Source: UBA12158 sp035562735
GTDB taxonomy: Bacteria; Patescibacteriota; Microgenomatia; UBA12405
Assembly (NCBI GenBank): GCA_035562735.1
Contig: DATMWB010000040.1
Location: 1 to 17,458, forward strand
Length of the DNA stretch: 17,458 nucleotides
Direction of reading: 5' to 3'
The translations under genes and the position numbers were made by a program. The notes below the pieces were generated by a model that saw only the letters and a list, made by a program, of their open reading frames with translations, searched no databases and was not told the DNA's origin. Below are positions 1-6,064 of the stretch, in pieces. Numbering within the stretch: position 1 is the first letter of the stretch; the number at the start of each line of letters is the position of its first letter.

Positions 1-447
1 ATGATTTACTGGTTTATGAAAGTATCAGAGATTATAGAGAAAATTGCAGTGATTAAAAAAGAATCCCAAATTCTGGCTAAAATTTTAACTCCAGTGGATA
101 AACTTATAATCATTGGACGAAATGAAAATTTAATATTAGCCAAAGAGGCTGCCTTGAAACTAAAGGAGGCTTGTTACGTTCAGGCTGAAGCAATCGGTGG
201 AAGTGAATTAAAACATGGATCCCTCGCTTTAATTCAAAAGGGGGTAAAAGTATTGGGAATTGGTGAAGGACTAGATAATGATATGGCGGAAATAAAGGCT
301 AGAGGTGGTGAAATTTTGATGATTAATAAAATGGGAATTATTAATAATTTAATTGAAATTCAATTACTCTCATATTTTTTGGCAAAGAATAGAAATATTA
401 ACCCTGATAAACCTAGAAACCTAGCAAAAAGTGTCACTGTAAGATAA
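1..447 (+). CDS. glmS: GlmS-like glucosamine-6-phosphate synthase, C-terminal SIS domain (5' part outside window)
   Basis: This is the last part of a protein resembling glutamine:fructose-6-phosphate aminotransferase, the cytosolic enzyme that makes glucosamine-6-phosphate for cell-wall and glycan precursors. What is visible is the second sugar-isomerase (SIS) domain. A segment reading AALKLKEACYVQAEA (about residues 49-63) is followed by SELKHGSLALI, then KARGG, and the tail NPDKPRNLAKSVTV matches the family's C-tail that covers the sugar-phosphate site. The glutaminase and first SIS domains are not in the window. The ATG at base 1 is probably just an internal methionine, so the gene should continue upstream. 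The domain looks trimmed: the stretch between ARGG and QLL is about twenty residues shorter than I recall for E. coli GlmS, and the last residue is Arg instead of Glu. A related SIS-only isomerase cannot be excluded without the upstream sequence. Confidence 0.85.
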   Translation: MIYWFMKVSEIIEKIAVIKKESQILAKILTPVDKLIIIGRNENLILAKEAALKLKEACYVQAEAIGGSELKHGSLALIQKGVKVLGIGEGLDNDMAEIKARGGEILMINKMGIINNLIEIQLLSYFLAKNRNINPDKPRNLAKSVTVR

Positions 448-456
448 TTTTTGCTA

Positions 457-465
457 TGCTATAAC
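457..465 (+). promoter_or_regulatory. Extended -10 promoter, leaderless start of the exonuclease gene
   Basis: TGC followed by TATAAC ends five bases before the ATG at 471. An extended -10 at this distance places the transcription start at about the first base of the start codon. The gap of 23 bases after the glmS stop holds nothing else and there is no Shine-Dalgarno sequence. Confidence 0.6.
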
Positions 466-470
466 TTCAT

Positions 471-1076
471 ATGGTCAATGAAGTAATTTTTGACATTGAG
501 ACAAAAAAAATATTTGACGACATTGAAGGAAGTAACCCTGCTGATTTGGGAATATCAATAATATCAATCTATAAAAGACAATTAGACGATAGTTTTGATG
601 AGATATCGGGAAAAATGGAGAGTTTTTTTGATGATGATATCCCAAAAATGTGGGCATTGTTTTCCAATGTCGATCGGATAATTGGCTTTAATTCCCTTCA
701 CTTTGATGTCCCCGCAGTGGCTCCCCTAGCTCCTTACGATTTCAAAAAATTAAATCATTTTGACATTATGGAACATGTCAAAAATGCAACTGGTTTTCGA
801 TTAAGTTTGAATGCGATAGCTACCGAGACCTTGGGACAGACAAAAATTGATAATGGCTTAAATGCTGTTTATTATTGGCAAGAACATAGCAAAGAATCCC
901 TGCAAAAACTCAAAAAATATTGTGAGATGGATGTCATAGTCACCAAAAAAGTTTATGATTATGGACTCAAAAATAAATTACTGAAGTATAAGGATAAATG
1001 GAACACACCACGAAGTTTTGAGGTTGATTTTTCATATCCAAAAGTCGAAACAGCACCACAGATGGGATTATTTTAA
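471..1076 (+). CDS. DEDDy-type 3'-5' exonuclease (DnaQ-like / RNase H-fold)
   Basis: A 201-residue single-domain protein predicted to be a metal-dependent 3'-5' exonuclease acting on DNA or RNA in the cytosol. The Exo I motif is FDIET (Asp8, Glu10), Exo II is GFNSLHFDVP (Asn74, Asp79) and Exo III is YCEMDV (Tyr150-x3-Asp154), which is the DEDDy arrangement of proofreading-type nucleases. The C-terminal 30 residues are outside the core fold. No polymerase, helicase or RNA-binding domain is attached, so the substrate is unknown; stand-alone YprB-like RNase H-fold exonucleases are the closest group I recognise. The start codon is supported by the extended -10 five bases upstream. The stop overlaps by nine bases with the convergent unknown gene, beyond which lies a second nuclease (1903-2769). 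Confidence 0.8.
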   Translation: MVNEVIFDIETKKIFDDIEGSNPADLGISIISIYKRQLDDSFDEISGKMESFFDDDIPKMWALFSNVDRIIGFNSLHFDVPAVAPLAPYDFKKLNHFDIMEHVKNATGFRLSLNAIATETLGQTKIDNGLNAVYYWQEHSKESLQKLKKYCEMDVIVTKKVYDYGLKNKLLKYKDKWNTPRSFEVDFSYPKVETAPQMGLF

Positions 1077-1883
1077 ATAGCCTGGTGTGATAATACCCAT
1101 GTCAGCGAGACCAGATTCTCCTTTTTCTTTAAGTAACTTTTGGTAAGCAGACCAAAGATTTGGGGCTTTTCTTTCTAAAGCGGAAAAGGTTTGCCTAAAC
1201 ATGGCTTTACAGCCCTGTTCCTGTAAGATACCCATTGAAAATAAATGGTAAATTACACGATTTGGATTGGCATCTAATTTTGTGACTTCTTCTGCTAACC
1301 TGACAGTTAATTCAATAGGATCGTTATATTTTGGAATTAATTTATCGAGGAGATATAAACCTTTAAGTATTCTTTCTTGGCTTCTAACATCACTTTCGTC
1401 ACGATTTTCACCAAATTGAACAATTAATACTCTTGGAAGAGCATAACCATAGACGGTAGAGGCTAATCTCATTCTTTGATGAAAATCTTTTGGAATATAA
1501 TTGGGTCTCAAATTTTGGTTGAATTCTTCCCCTGGGATACGAGGAAGTGGAGTGACAAGATTTTTGTAGAGGGTGGGATTTTTTTCTTTTGCTGAATGTA
1601 AGATTATTTCTTTCATTGTGAAATTACATTCTGAATATCGATTTATTGCCATTCTCATTCCACCAATTTCAGCGTCTGGGAGTGTCTCTCCTTTTTGGGC
1701 GAAATTTTTTATATATCTTGCAGTATAAGAATCTATTACTTCCTCGGGGATGGGGCAAAGATGTGATCTTGCAGCAAGAAAAACTCTCTCTTGGACGGGA
1801 CGATTGATAAAATCATTTGGAGAATTCCCAATACTTCGAAAATCACCAAATTTTCTCGACCCATAATCCACTTTTTCAGTCAT
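1068..1883 (-). CDS. Conserved-looking protein of unknown function, 271 residues
   Basis: I do not recognise this protein. It is soluble (no signal peptide or membrane segment), 271 residues long, charged, and looks mostly helical after about residue 60. The N-terminal part has a segment PVQERVFLAARSHLCPIPEE; the middle contains FGENRDESDVRSQERILKG (about residues 157-175), which is strongly charged and could be a surface helix. Two cysteines (LCPIP and SECNF) are not arranged as a metal site. It has its own extended -10 five bases before the ATG, placed in the 19 bases after the nuclease stop, so it can be transcribed separately from that gene. Its stop overlaps the exonuclease gene tail to tail. 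Lying between two nuclease genes hints at nucleic-acid work, but no motif supports that. Confidence 0.75.
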   Translation of the reverse strand: MTEKVDYGSRKFGDFRSIGNSPNDFINRPVQERVFLAARSHLCPIPEEVIDSYTARYIKNFAQKGETLPDAEIGGMRMAINRYSECNFTMKEIILHSAKEKNPTLYKNLVTPLPRIPGEEFNQNLRPNYIPKDFHQRMRLASTVYGYALPRVLIVQFGENRDESDVRSQERILKGLYLLDKLIPKYNDPIELTVRLAEEVTKLDANPNRVIYHLFSMGILQEQGCKAMFRQTFSALERKAPNLWSAYQKLLKEKGESGLADMGIITPGYLK

Positions 1884-1888
1884 GGTTA

Positions 1889-1897
1889 ATTATATCA
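1889..1897 (-). promoter_or_regulatory. Extended -10 promoter, leaderless start of the unknown gene
   Basis: On the minus strand TGA-TATAAT ends five bases before the ATG at 1883. This is a perfect -10 hexamer with the TGn extension. It fits entirely in the 19-base space after the upstream nuclease stop codon. No ribosome-binding site is present. Confidence 0.7.
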
Positions 1898-1901
1898 CAT
1901 T

Positions 1902-1920
1902 ACTATAGGATAGTACTATC
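1902..1920. repeat. Overlapping inverted repeats ACTAT/ATAGT at the -35 position
   Basis: ACTAT, three bases, ATAGT, then ACTAT again, so that 1909-1920 is a perfect 12-base palindrome (GATAGTACTATC). It overlaps the last codons of the nuclease gene and lies about 8-26 bases upstream of the minus-strand -10 at 1889-1894, covering the -35 region. This is a typical operator position, but it could also be a chance repeat in AT-rich coding DNA. Confidence 0.35.
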
Positions 1921-2769
1921 TTTTTCTTTATTGTCAGATTTTTTGAGGACATAGACGTCAGCCTTAAAATCGTCGTTACCCACAAATTCGGCGTCGCCTT
2001 TTAGAATTGATTCAAAAGGACGACAAGCACGGCAGCCCGCTTCACCATTGGGACAATCGAATTTTCCCAAAGATTTTTGTAATTTCATTCTTTTGGCAAT
2101 TTTAAGAATTTTTTCTTCGGCTTCTTTTAAATCGGGCAACTTTCTTGGAGTCAATTCATCGCTACTGTCTAGATACCAGTATGAAGCGGCACTTACTTCT
2201 CTATTTTGACAATGATTGACCAAAAGATTGTAGATGGGCAATTGAAGAGAGTCTTCCCCTTCCTCGTGACGACTAGTTTTGAAATCAATAATCTCGACAC
2301 TATTAGTATCGGGATAATATTTTAACCAATCAATTTTGCCACAAAGAATTATATTGTCTTCTTCTGAGAGCCAGTAATAGGGCAAATCCATGTTAATCTT
2401 GATAGCTAATTCTCCCAGTGGTCCCGGATTTTTGATTACTCGACGAATCATATCTTCACCACGACTCTTGTATTTAAACTCAGTATCTTTGTCAAAAAAG
2501 CCACCATTTTTGCCAGAAACTTTTTTCCAAGAACGTTCAAATTTATCTAGAAGAGGTTCGCTAAAACGTAGGTCAGTTTTGATTTCTGAAAGTGACTCGA
2601 TAACTTCATGAACGGCTTGTCCAAGGGCAAGGGGTGGTGACATTAATTTTATTTTGTGGCCTGTTTTTGGATCTTTATAAATATTTTTTAGATAGTAAGC
2701 TCGAGGACATTCTAAAAATGATGAAATAGATGAATGGGAAACCCAAAGAGCAGTGTATTTATCGGCCAT
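1903..2769 (-). CDS. PD-(D/E)XK nuclease with probable Fe-S cluster (RecB/AddB/Cas4-like)
   Basis: A 288-residue stand-alone nuclease-family protein, probably cleaving or trimming DNA ends. Motifs in order: SSISSFLECPRAYYL (Cys21), GQAVHEVIESL (His54), GKIDWL (Asp147), EIIDFKTSR (Asp162-x-Lys164) and QLPIYNLL (Gln176, Tyr180), which is the RecB/Cas4-type catalytic set. Cys21 together with Cys239, Cys246 and Cys249 (C-x6-C-x2-C) matches the four-cysteine Fe-S staple known from AddB and Cas4 nucleases. There is no helicase domain and no CRISPR array nearby, so a Cas4 adaptation role is unlikely from context. I chose the ATG at 2769 because a TATAAT ends six bases before it and the first conserved block follows shortly; the frame is open up to 2850 but that would overlap the divergent gene and its promoter. 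Confidence 0.85.
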   Translation of the reverse strand: MADKYTALWVSHSSISSFLECPRAYYLKNIYKDPKTGHKIKLMSPPLALGQAVHEVIESLSEIKTDLRFSEPLLDKFERSWKKVSGKNGGFFDKDTEFKYKSRGEDMIRRVIKNPGPLGELAIKINMDLPYYWLSEEDNIILCGKIDWLKYYPDTNSVEIIDFKTSRHEEGEDSLQLPIYNLLVNHCQNREVSAASYWYLDSSDELTPRKLPDLKEAEEKILKIAKRMKLQKSLGKFDCPNGEAGCRACRPFESILKGDAEFVGNDDFKADVYVLKKSDNKEKDSTIL

Positions 2770-2775
2770 AAAGAC

Positions 2776-2781
2776 ATTATA
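2776..2781 (-). promoter_or_regulatory. -10 element, leaderless start of the PD-(D/E)XK nuclease gene
   Basis: A perfect TATAAT on the minus strand ends six bases before the ATG at 2769. No clear -35 is seen. This element supports the shorter start for the nuclease. Confidence 0.6.
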
Positions 2782-2817
2782 TATATTTTTTTCGTAAATA
2801 TTCGCTATTAAAACAAG

Positions 2818-2831
2818 ACCTAATTTTAGGT
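2818..2831. promoter_or_regulatory. Palindrome abutting the -10 of the pseudouridine synthase gene
   Basis: ACCTAA, two bases, TTAGGT: a perfect 6-2-6 inverted repeat whose last base directly touches the TATAAT at 2832. Position and symmetry are those of a repressor operator. No regulator for it is evident in the window. Confidence 0.4.
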
Positions 2832-2837
2832 TATAAT
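2832..2837 (+). promoter_or_regulatory. -10 element, leaderless start of the pseudouridine synthase gene
   Basis: A perfect TATAAT ends six bases before the ATG at 2844. No Shine-Dalgarno sequence is present between them. Confidence 0.65.
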
Positions 2838-2843
2838 TCAACC

Positions 2844-3503
2844 ATGACATTAATAAGACTCAATAAATTTTTAAGCCAATCGGGAAGGGCATCAAGACGT
2901 GGGGCTGACAAACTCATCGAAGAAGGCTTAGTAACAATAAATGGACGAATAGCAAAACTTGGTGACAAAGTTACTGGAAAAGAAAAGATATTTGTAAAAA
3001 ATGAAGCCGTAGGATCAGTCGAAAAAAAAGAATACATAATGCTTTATAAACCAGTCGGAATAGTCTCAACTGCAGATGATGAAATGGGCCGTCAAAAAGT
3101 AATTGACCTAGTAAAAAGTAAAAGTAGGCTTTATCCCGTGGGGCGTTTAGATATTGATTCAGAGGGGTTAATTATCTTGACTAATGATGGAGATTTGGCC
3201 CTAAGACTCACCCATCCAAAATTTCATCTAGAAAAAGAGTATGAAGTAACTACCGATAAAAATATTGTTGACAGAAGAATTGATACGGGAATAAATAAGA
3301 TCACAAAAGTACATAAAAATAAAATGACTATTGTCATGTACGAGGGGAAAAAGAGACAAATTAGAAAAATGTGTTGGGAGGCTGGCCTTCGAGTTAGAGT
3401 ATTAAAAAGAGTAAGAGTTGGCTCTGTAAATCTTGGAAACCTACAACCCGGAGAGTATCGAGATTTGACTCCCCGGGAAGTGGTTGAGCTTAAGCGACTT
3501 TAA
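2844..3503 (+). CDS. RsuA/RluB-family pseudouridine synthase
   Basis: A 219-residue enzyme that converts a specific uridine of ribosomal RNA (23S or 16S) to pseudouridine. An N-terminal S4 RNA-binding domain (about residues 4-50, IRLNKFLSQSGRASRRGADKLI) precedes the catalytic domain. The catalytic motif is GRLDIDSEGLIILTNDGDL, with Asp103 as the nucleophile, and the C-terminal family block is EGKKRQIRKMCWEAG. In the family this covers RluB, RluE, RluF and RsuA; the S4 domain and the GRLD context fit RluB/RsuA best, but I cannot pick the target base. The part between KEYEVTT and the EGKKRQ block is roughly fifteen residues shorter than in E. coli RsuA. The start is supported by TATAAT six bases upstream. 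The stop overlaps the convergent hsp20 gene by 14 bases. Confidence 0.9.
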   Translation: MTLIRLNKFLSQSGRASRRGADKLIEEGLVTINGRIAKLGDKVTGKEKIFVKNEAVGSVEKKEYIMLYKPVGIVSTADDEMGRQKVIDLVKSKSRLYPVGRLDIDSEGLIILTNDGDLALRLTHPKFHLEKEYEVTTDKNIVDRRIDTGINKITKVHKNKMTIVMYEGKKRQIRKMCWEAGLRVRVLKRVRVGSVNLGNLQPGEYRDLTPREVVELKRL

Positions 3504-3897
3504 CTTCAATTTCCTTGGCTTTCGCTGTTTCGGCAATCGAAGCAGAAACAGAAATAACCCCATCTTTGATTTTTGCTTCAAGACTTTTACTGTCTATGGG
3601 TCGAGGCAAGTAGGTGGTGTACTCAAAAGATGAAACTTTGTTCCATTGATGAACAACCCGATTTTTATTTTTTTCAATCTCCTTGCTTTCTTCCCTGGCG
3701 CTAATCCGAAGAACTCCGTCCTCATATTTTACTTTTATTTTGTCGGAGCCAACACCAGGAACAGCAGCCTCGACAACAACTTTGTCACCTTCCTCATAGA
3801 CGTTAAGACCATTGGTCATTTTCATTTCTGGCCATTCGTCTTCGTCCCATAAGAATGGTTTAAAATCAATTAAAGGTTTAAAAGGGTAGTAGTGCAT
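3490..3897 (-). CDS. hsp20: Small heat-shock protein, Hsp20/alpha-crystallin family
   Basis: A 135-residue ATP-independent holdase chaperone that binds unfolding proteins in the cytosol and usually forms large oligomers. The alpha-crystallin domain spans about residues 26-118: LNVYEEGDKVVVEAAVPGV opens it, YEDGVLRISA is the conserved A-x-x-x-n-G-v-L-type strand, and IKDGVISVSA is near the end. The C-terminal IEVKV resembles the I-x-I/V motif that docks neighbouring dimers. Unlike most genes here it has a strong Shine-Dalgarno sequence (AGGAGG at 3907-3902) and an untranslated leader of about 35 bases from a good sigma-70-type promoter. CIRCE-like half-sites over that promoter suggest control by the heat-shock repressor HrcA. 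The gene overlaps the pseudouridine synthase gene tail to tail. Confidence 0.93.
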   Translation of the reverse strand: MHYYPFKPLIDFKPFLWDEDEWPEMKMTNGLNVYEEGDKVVVEAAVPGVGSDKIKVKYEDGVLRISAREESKEIEKNKNRVVHQWNKVSSFEYTTYLPRPIDSKSLEAKIKDGVISVSASIAETAKAKEIEVKVA

Positions 3898-3901
3898 TTT
3901 T

Positions 3902-3907
3902 CCTCCT
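3902..3907 (-). promoter_or_regulatory. Shine-Dalgarno sequence of hsp20
   Basis: AGGAGG on the minus strand, four bases before the hsp20 ATG. This is one of only two clear ribosome-binding sites in the window, so the gene is translated from a leadered mRNA, unlike its leaderless neighbours. Confidence 0.8.
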
Positions 3908-3934
3908 TTTTTTTATTAATTAATTTATAATCAA

Positions 3935-3983
3935 TTAGCAGTATAATAGTTTGTTTGCTAGCTGTCAAGTATTTGAGTGCTAA
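3935..3983. promoter_or_regulatory. CIRCE-like HrcA half-sites between hsp20 and the patatin gene
   Basis: The known CIRCE operator is TTAGCACTC-N9-GAGTGCTAA. At 3935-3961 TTAGCA and TGCTAG are separated by exactly 15 bases, giving CIRCE's 27-base length with 11 of the 12 outer bases matching; this copy covers the hsp20 -10. At 3975-3983 there is an exact CIRCE right half, GAGTGCTAA, with a degenerate left half at 3958-3966 over the -35. The two copies together span both divergent promoters. Confidence 0.5.
3940..3968 (-). promoter_or_regulatory. Sigma-70-type promoter of hsp20
   Basis: On the minus strand a perfect -35 TTGACA (3968-3963), a 17-base spacer and a -10 TATACT (3945-3940). Transcription should start near 3933, leaving a leader of about 36 bases that carries the AGGAGG ribosome-binding site. 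Confidence 0.8.
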
Positions 3984-3985
3984 TA

Positions 3986-3994
3986 TGTTATATT
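3986..3994 (+). promoter_or_regulatory. Extended -10 promoter, leaderless start of the patatin gene
   Basis: TGT-TATATT ends six bases before the ATG at 4001. It lies just past the exact CIRCE half-site at 3975-3983, so binding there could affect this promoter as well. Confidence 0.6.
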
Positions 3995-4000
3995 TGAATC

Positions 4001-4789
4001 ATGACAAAAAAAATAAGTTTGGTTTTGGGTAGTGGTGGGTCAAAAGGTATGGCTCATGTCGGGGTATTAAAAGCACTTTTGGAAAATAATTTTGAAATTA
4101 CTGAGATTGTGGGAACTTCTGCTGGGGCACTTGTTGGAGGTCTTTACGCCGCTAACCCAGACATCGAGAATTTAGAAAAAACAGTTGAAAGTATTGGTTA
4201 TATTGAGCTTATAAAACTGTTTGTTGATTGGCCAATAAAAACAGGTTTAGTTAGGGGCAATAAAATTGAAGATTTTTTGGATAAGGTGTGTGAGAAAAAA
4301 TCTATCGAAGATTTACCTATAAAATTTAGAGCGGTCTGTACTGATATTGTTAAAGCGGAGAAATATGTCTTTTCTCGGGGAAAATTGGCAACAGCAATTA
4401 GAGCATCTTGTGCTATACCAGCATTGTTTTCTCCCGTAAAAATGGATGGAAAAATTTTGATTGATGGTGGCGCTTTAAACCCAATACCGGTGGGAGAAGT
4501 AGTTCCTAAAAAGGATAGAAAAATTGTGGCTGTTGGATTATATAGTAAAGTGTTTCCCAAAAGTTTTCGTCAATTATCTAAAGCAAATTTAACCCAAGTC
4601 GCATTTGTATCAATGCAAGTAATGGTCAGAGAGCTGTCAAGACTTAACATGGAAAAAGCTGATGTAAAAATATTGCCTCTTGTTGAAGATGTTAATGTTT
4701 TAAACTTTGTAAAAACAAAAAAATATATCCAAATTGGATATGAGACGACAATGAAAATGATGCCAGAAATCAACAAATTATTCGACTGA
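4001..4789 (+). CDS. Patatin-like phospholipase / lipid acyl hydrolase
   Basis: A 262-residue serine hydrolase of the bacterial patatin family (RssA/YlbK-like), expected to release fatty acids from phospholipids or other lipids at the inner face of the membrane. The oxyanion-hole motif is GSGGSKGMAHVG (residues 10-21), the nucleophile elbow is GTSAG with Ser40, and the catalytic Asp154 sits in LIDGGALNP, so the Ser-Asp dyad is complete. No signal peptide or membrane segment is visible. It diverges from hsp20 across about 100 bases containing CIRCE-like sites, so the two genes may be co-regulated by heat or protein stress. The ATG is supported by an extended -10 six bases upstream. Its UGA stop overlaps the convergent glycosyltransferase gene by 12 bases. 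Confidence 0.9.
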   Translation: MTKKISLVLGSGGSKGMAHVGVLKALLENNFEITEIVGTSAGALVGGLYAANPDIENLEKTVESIGYIELIKLFVDWPIKTGLVRGNKIEDFLDKVCEKKSIEDLPIKFRAVCTDIVKAEKYVFSRGKLATAIRASCAIPALFSPVKMDGKILIDGGALNPIPVGEVVPKKDRKIVAVGLYSKVFPKSFRQLSKANLTQVAFVSMQVMVRELSRLNMEKADVKILPLVEDVNVLNFVKTKKYIQIGYETTMKMMPEINKLFD

Positions 4790-6037
4790 TTTTTGCCAGA
4801 TTTCTTTGGTCAAGGGACCTGAGTATGAAGTGATTTCTTTTTGGAAATAACCGAGGGATTTAAGACGTGAAAGATAATCAACTCCATGAATTTCAGAGAT
4901 ATAAGGGAGGACAGTTATCTCATAATCTGTTGGTATTTCTGACGAAAGATTGTGAATTTTTATATCGGGTCGATAATAATTGATTGGATCGGCAGCGGAA
5001 ATTATCATGTATATATTATCCGGTAAGCCATTACTCATCTCCTTCCAATTTTCTCGATGGAACTGGGGAGAAAGAAGATAGACAAAAGAAAAAAGGAGAA
5101 AGATAATAGAATAAAAATAACTCTTTTTTAAGATTAGGCAGAGGAAGGGAATTAAATAAAGAAAACGAAAATATTGAAACATGGGGGTAAAAATTGAAAA
5201 GGCAAAACCAATGACTAGTGTTGTCCAAAAAATAAAAGCAACTTTGCGTTGATTAAATGTTTTTTTTATTAAAATAAACCATAGGGGGAGTGAAACAATA
5301 ATCGAGATTAGGTAATATATCCATTTGGGATAAAAAGAAATTCTTCCAATGGTAAATTTGACGACAATTAGCAAAATATTTTTTAAGTTGGCTGGCCCCA
5401 AAACTGAGGACCAATTTTTTACTTCGACCAAAAGGTGACGAGATGTTTGGTATTGTTGCCACAAAAGAGGAGATAAGATTAAAAAAGAGAGACTTGGAGC
5501 CAGAGAATAGAGAAAGAAATTTTTATAATTTTTCTTAAATAACCAATAAAGACTAATGGCGGCAAAGCAAAATACTGAACCGTAAAAAGTGGAAAGAGAA
5601 AGAAAGACAAAAAGATAGTAGATAAGTAGTTTATTAGACTTAAAAGCCAAATAAGCACAAAAAATAAATAATGAGACCATAGAATACATCCGAGCTTCCT
5701 GAGAATAATATAAATATAGAGGGTTTAGAGCTAACAATATTGAAGGCCAGAATCCAAAGAAACGGTAAACAAGATAAATAGTTATAAGTGAAAAAATTAC
5801 TGAGGGTAGGCGAAGTGCAATTTCACTAAAGCCAAAAATTGTAGTCCAAGCATTTAGAGTGAGATAGAAGAGGGGTGGATGAAAGTCAGAAGGAGAAAAT
5901 TTATTGACAATATCGCTATATGAATAATTTTTTACAACTTGAGCGGAGATGGCTTCGTCAAGCCATAGTGATTGATTTATAGAAATTAAACGAAGACCAA
6001 GAGCTAGAAAAAGAAGTAGTAAAAATTTTTTAGTCAC
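4778..6037 (-). CDS. Polytopic membrane glycosyltransferase, PMT/ArnT-like (GT-C fold)
   Basis: A 419-residue integral membrane protein with roughly ten or more hydrophobic segments, predicted to move a sugar from a lipid-linked donor to a protein or glycan on the outer face of the membrane. The first extracytoplasmic loop has LWLDEAIS with the acidic pair Asp27-Glu28, the motif typical of GT-C enzymes, followed by FHPPLFYL (residues 52-59) and YYSQEARMYSM (110-120), a signature of the dolichyl-phosphate-mannose-protein mannosyltransferase group (PMT_2). The C-terminal 80 residues form a soluble extracytoplasmic tail. The start is a GTG at 6037; I see only a weak -10 (CATATT, nine bases upstream), so this start is less certain. 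It diverges from the DUF4349 gene by only 27 bases and converges on the patatin gene. Confidence 0.85.
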   Translation of the reverse strand: MTKKFLLLLFLALGLRLISINQSLWLDEAISAQVVKNYSYSDIVNKFSPSDFHPPLFYLTLNAWTTIFGFSEIALRLPSVIFSLITIYLVYRFFGFWPSILLALNPLYLYYSQEARMYSMVSLFIFCAYLAFKSNKLLIYYLFVFLSLSTFYGSVFCFAAISLYWLFKKNYKNFFLYSLAPSLSFLILSPLLWQQYQTSRHLLVEVKNWSSVLGPANLKNILLIVVKFTIGRISFYPKWIYYLISIIVSLPLWFILIKKTFNQRKVAFIFWTTLVIGFAFSIFTPMFQYFRFLYLIPFLCLILKKSYFYSIIFLLFSFVYLLSPQFHRENWKEMSNGLPDNIYMIISAADPINYYRPDIKIHNLSSEIPTDYEITVLPYISEIHGVDYLSRLKSLGYFQKEITSYSGPLTKEIWQKSVE

Positions 6038-6050
6038 AATTATGGAAATA

Positions 6051-6059
6051 TGTTACACT
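6051..6059 (+). promoter_or_regulatory. Extended -10 promoter, leaderless start of the DUF4349 gene
   Basis: TGT-TACACT ends five bases before the ATG at 6065. The upstream in-frame ATG at 6050 overlaps this element and would have to be part of the promoter rather than of the message. Confidence 0.5.
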
Positions 6060-6064
6060 TTTTT

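Noticed and set aside
1062..1100. Hairpin ATGGGATTAT / ATAATACCCAT across the convergent stops as a terminator
   Set aside because: The stem has a bulge and an 18-base loop and no T-run follows on either strand; the similarity comes partly from both proteins ending near a Met-Gly pair.
1903..2769. Calling the PD-(D/E)XK protein Cas4
   Set aside because: The motifs are shared with AddB and many RecB-like nucleases, and no other cas gene or array is present in the window.
2770..2850. N-terminal extension of the PD-(D/E)XK nuclease to an ATG at 2850
   Set aside because: It would overlap the start of the divergent pseudouridine synthase gene and read through both promoters; the family homology starts just after 2769 and a TATAAT is placed six bases before that ATG.
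4787..4789. Recoded UGA (as in Gracilibacteria/Absconditabacteria)
   Set aside because: UGA ends the patatin gene here and the ATPase gene at 16791-16793 at positions that fit family length, and no conserved protein in the window needs UGA as a sense codon.
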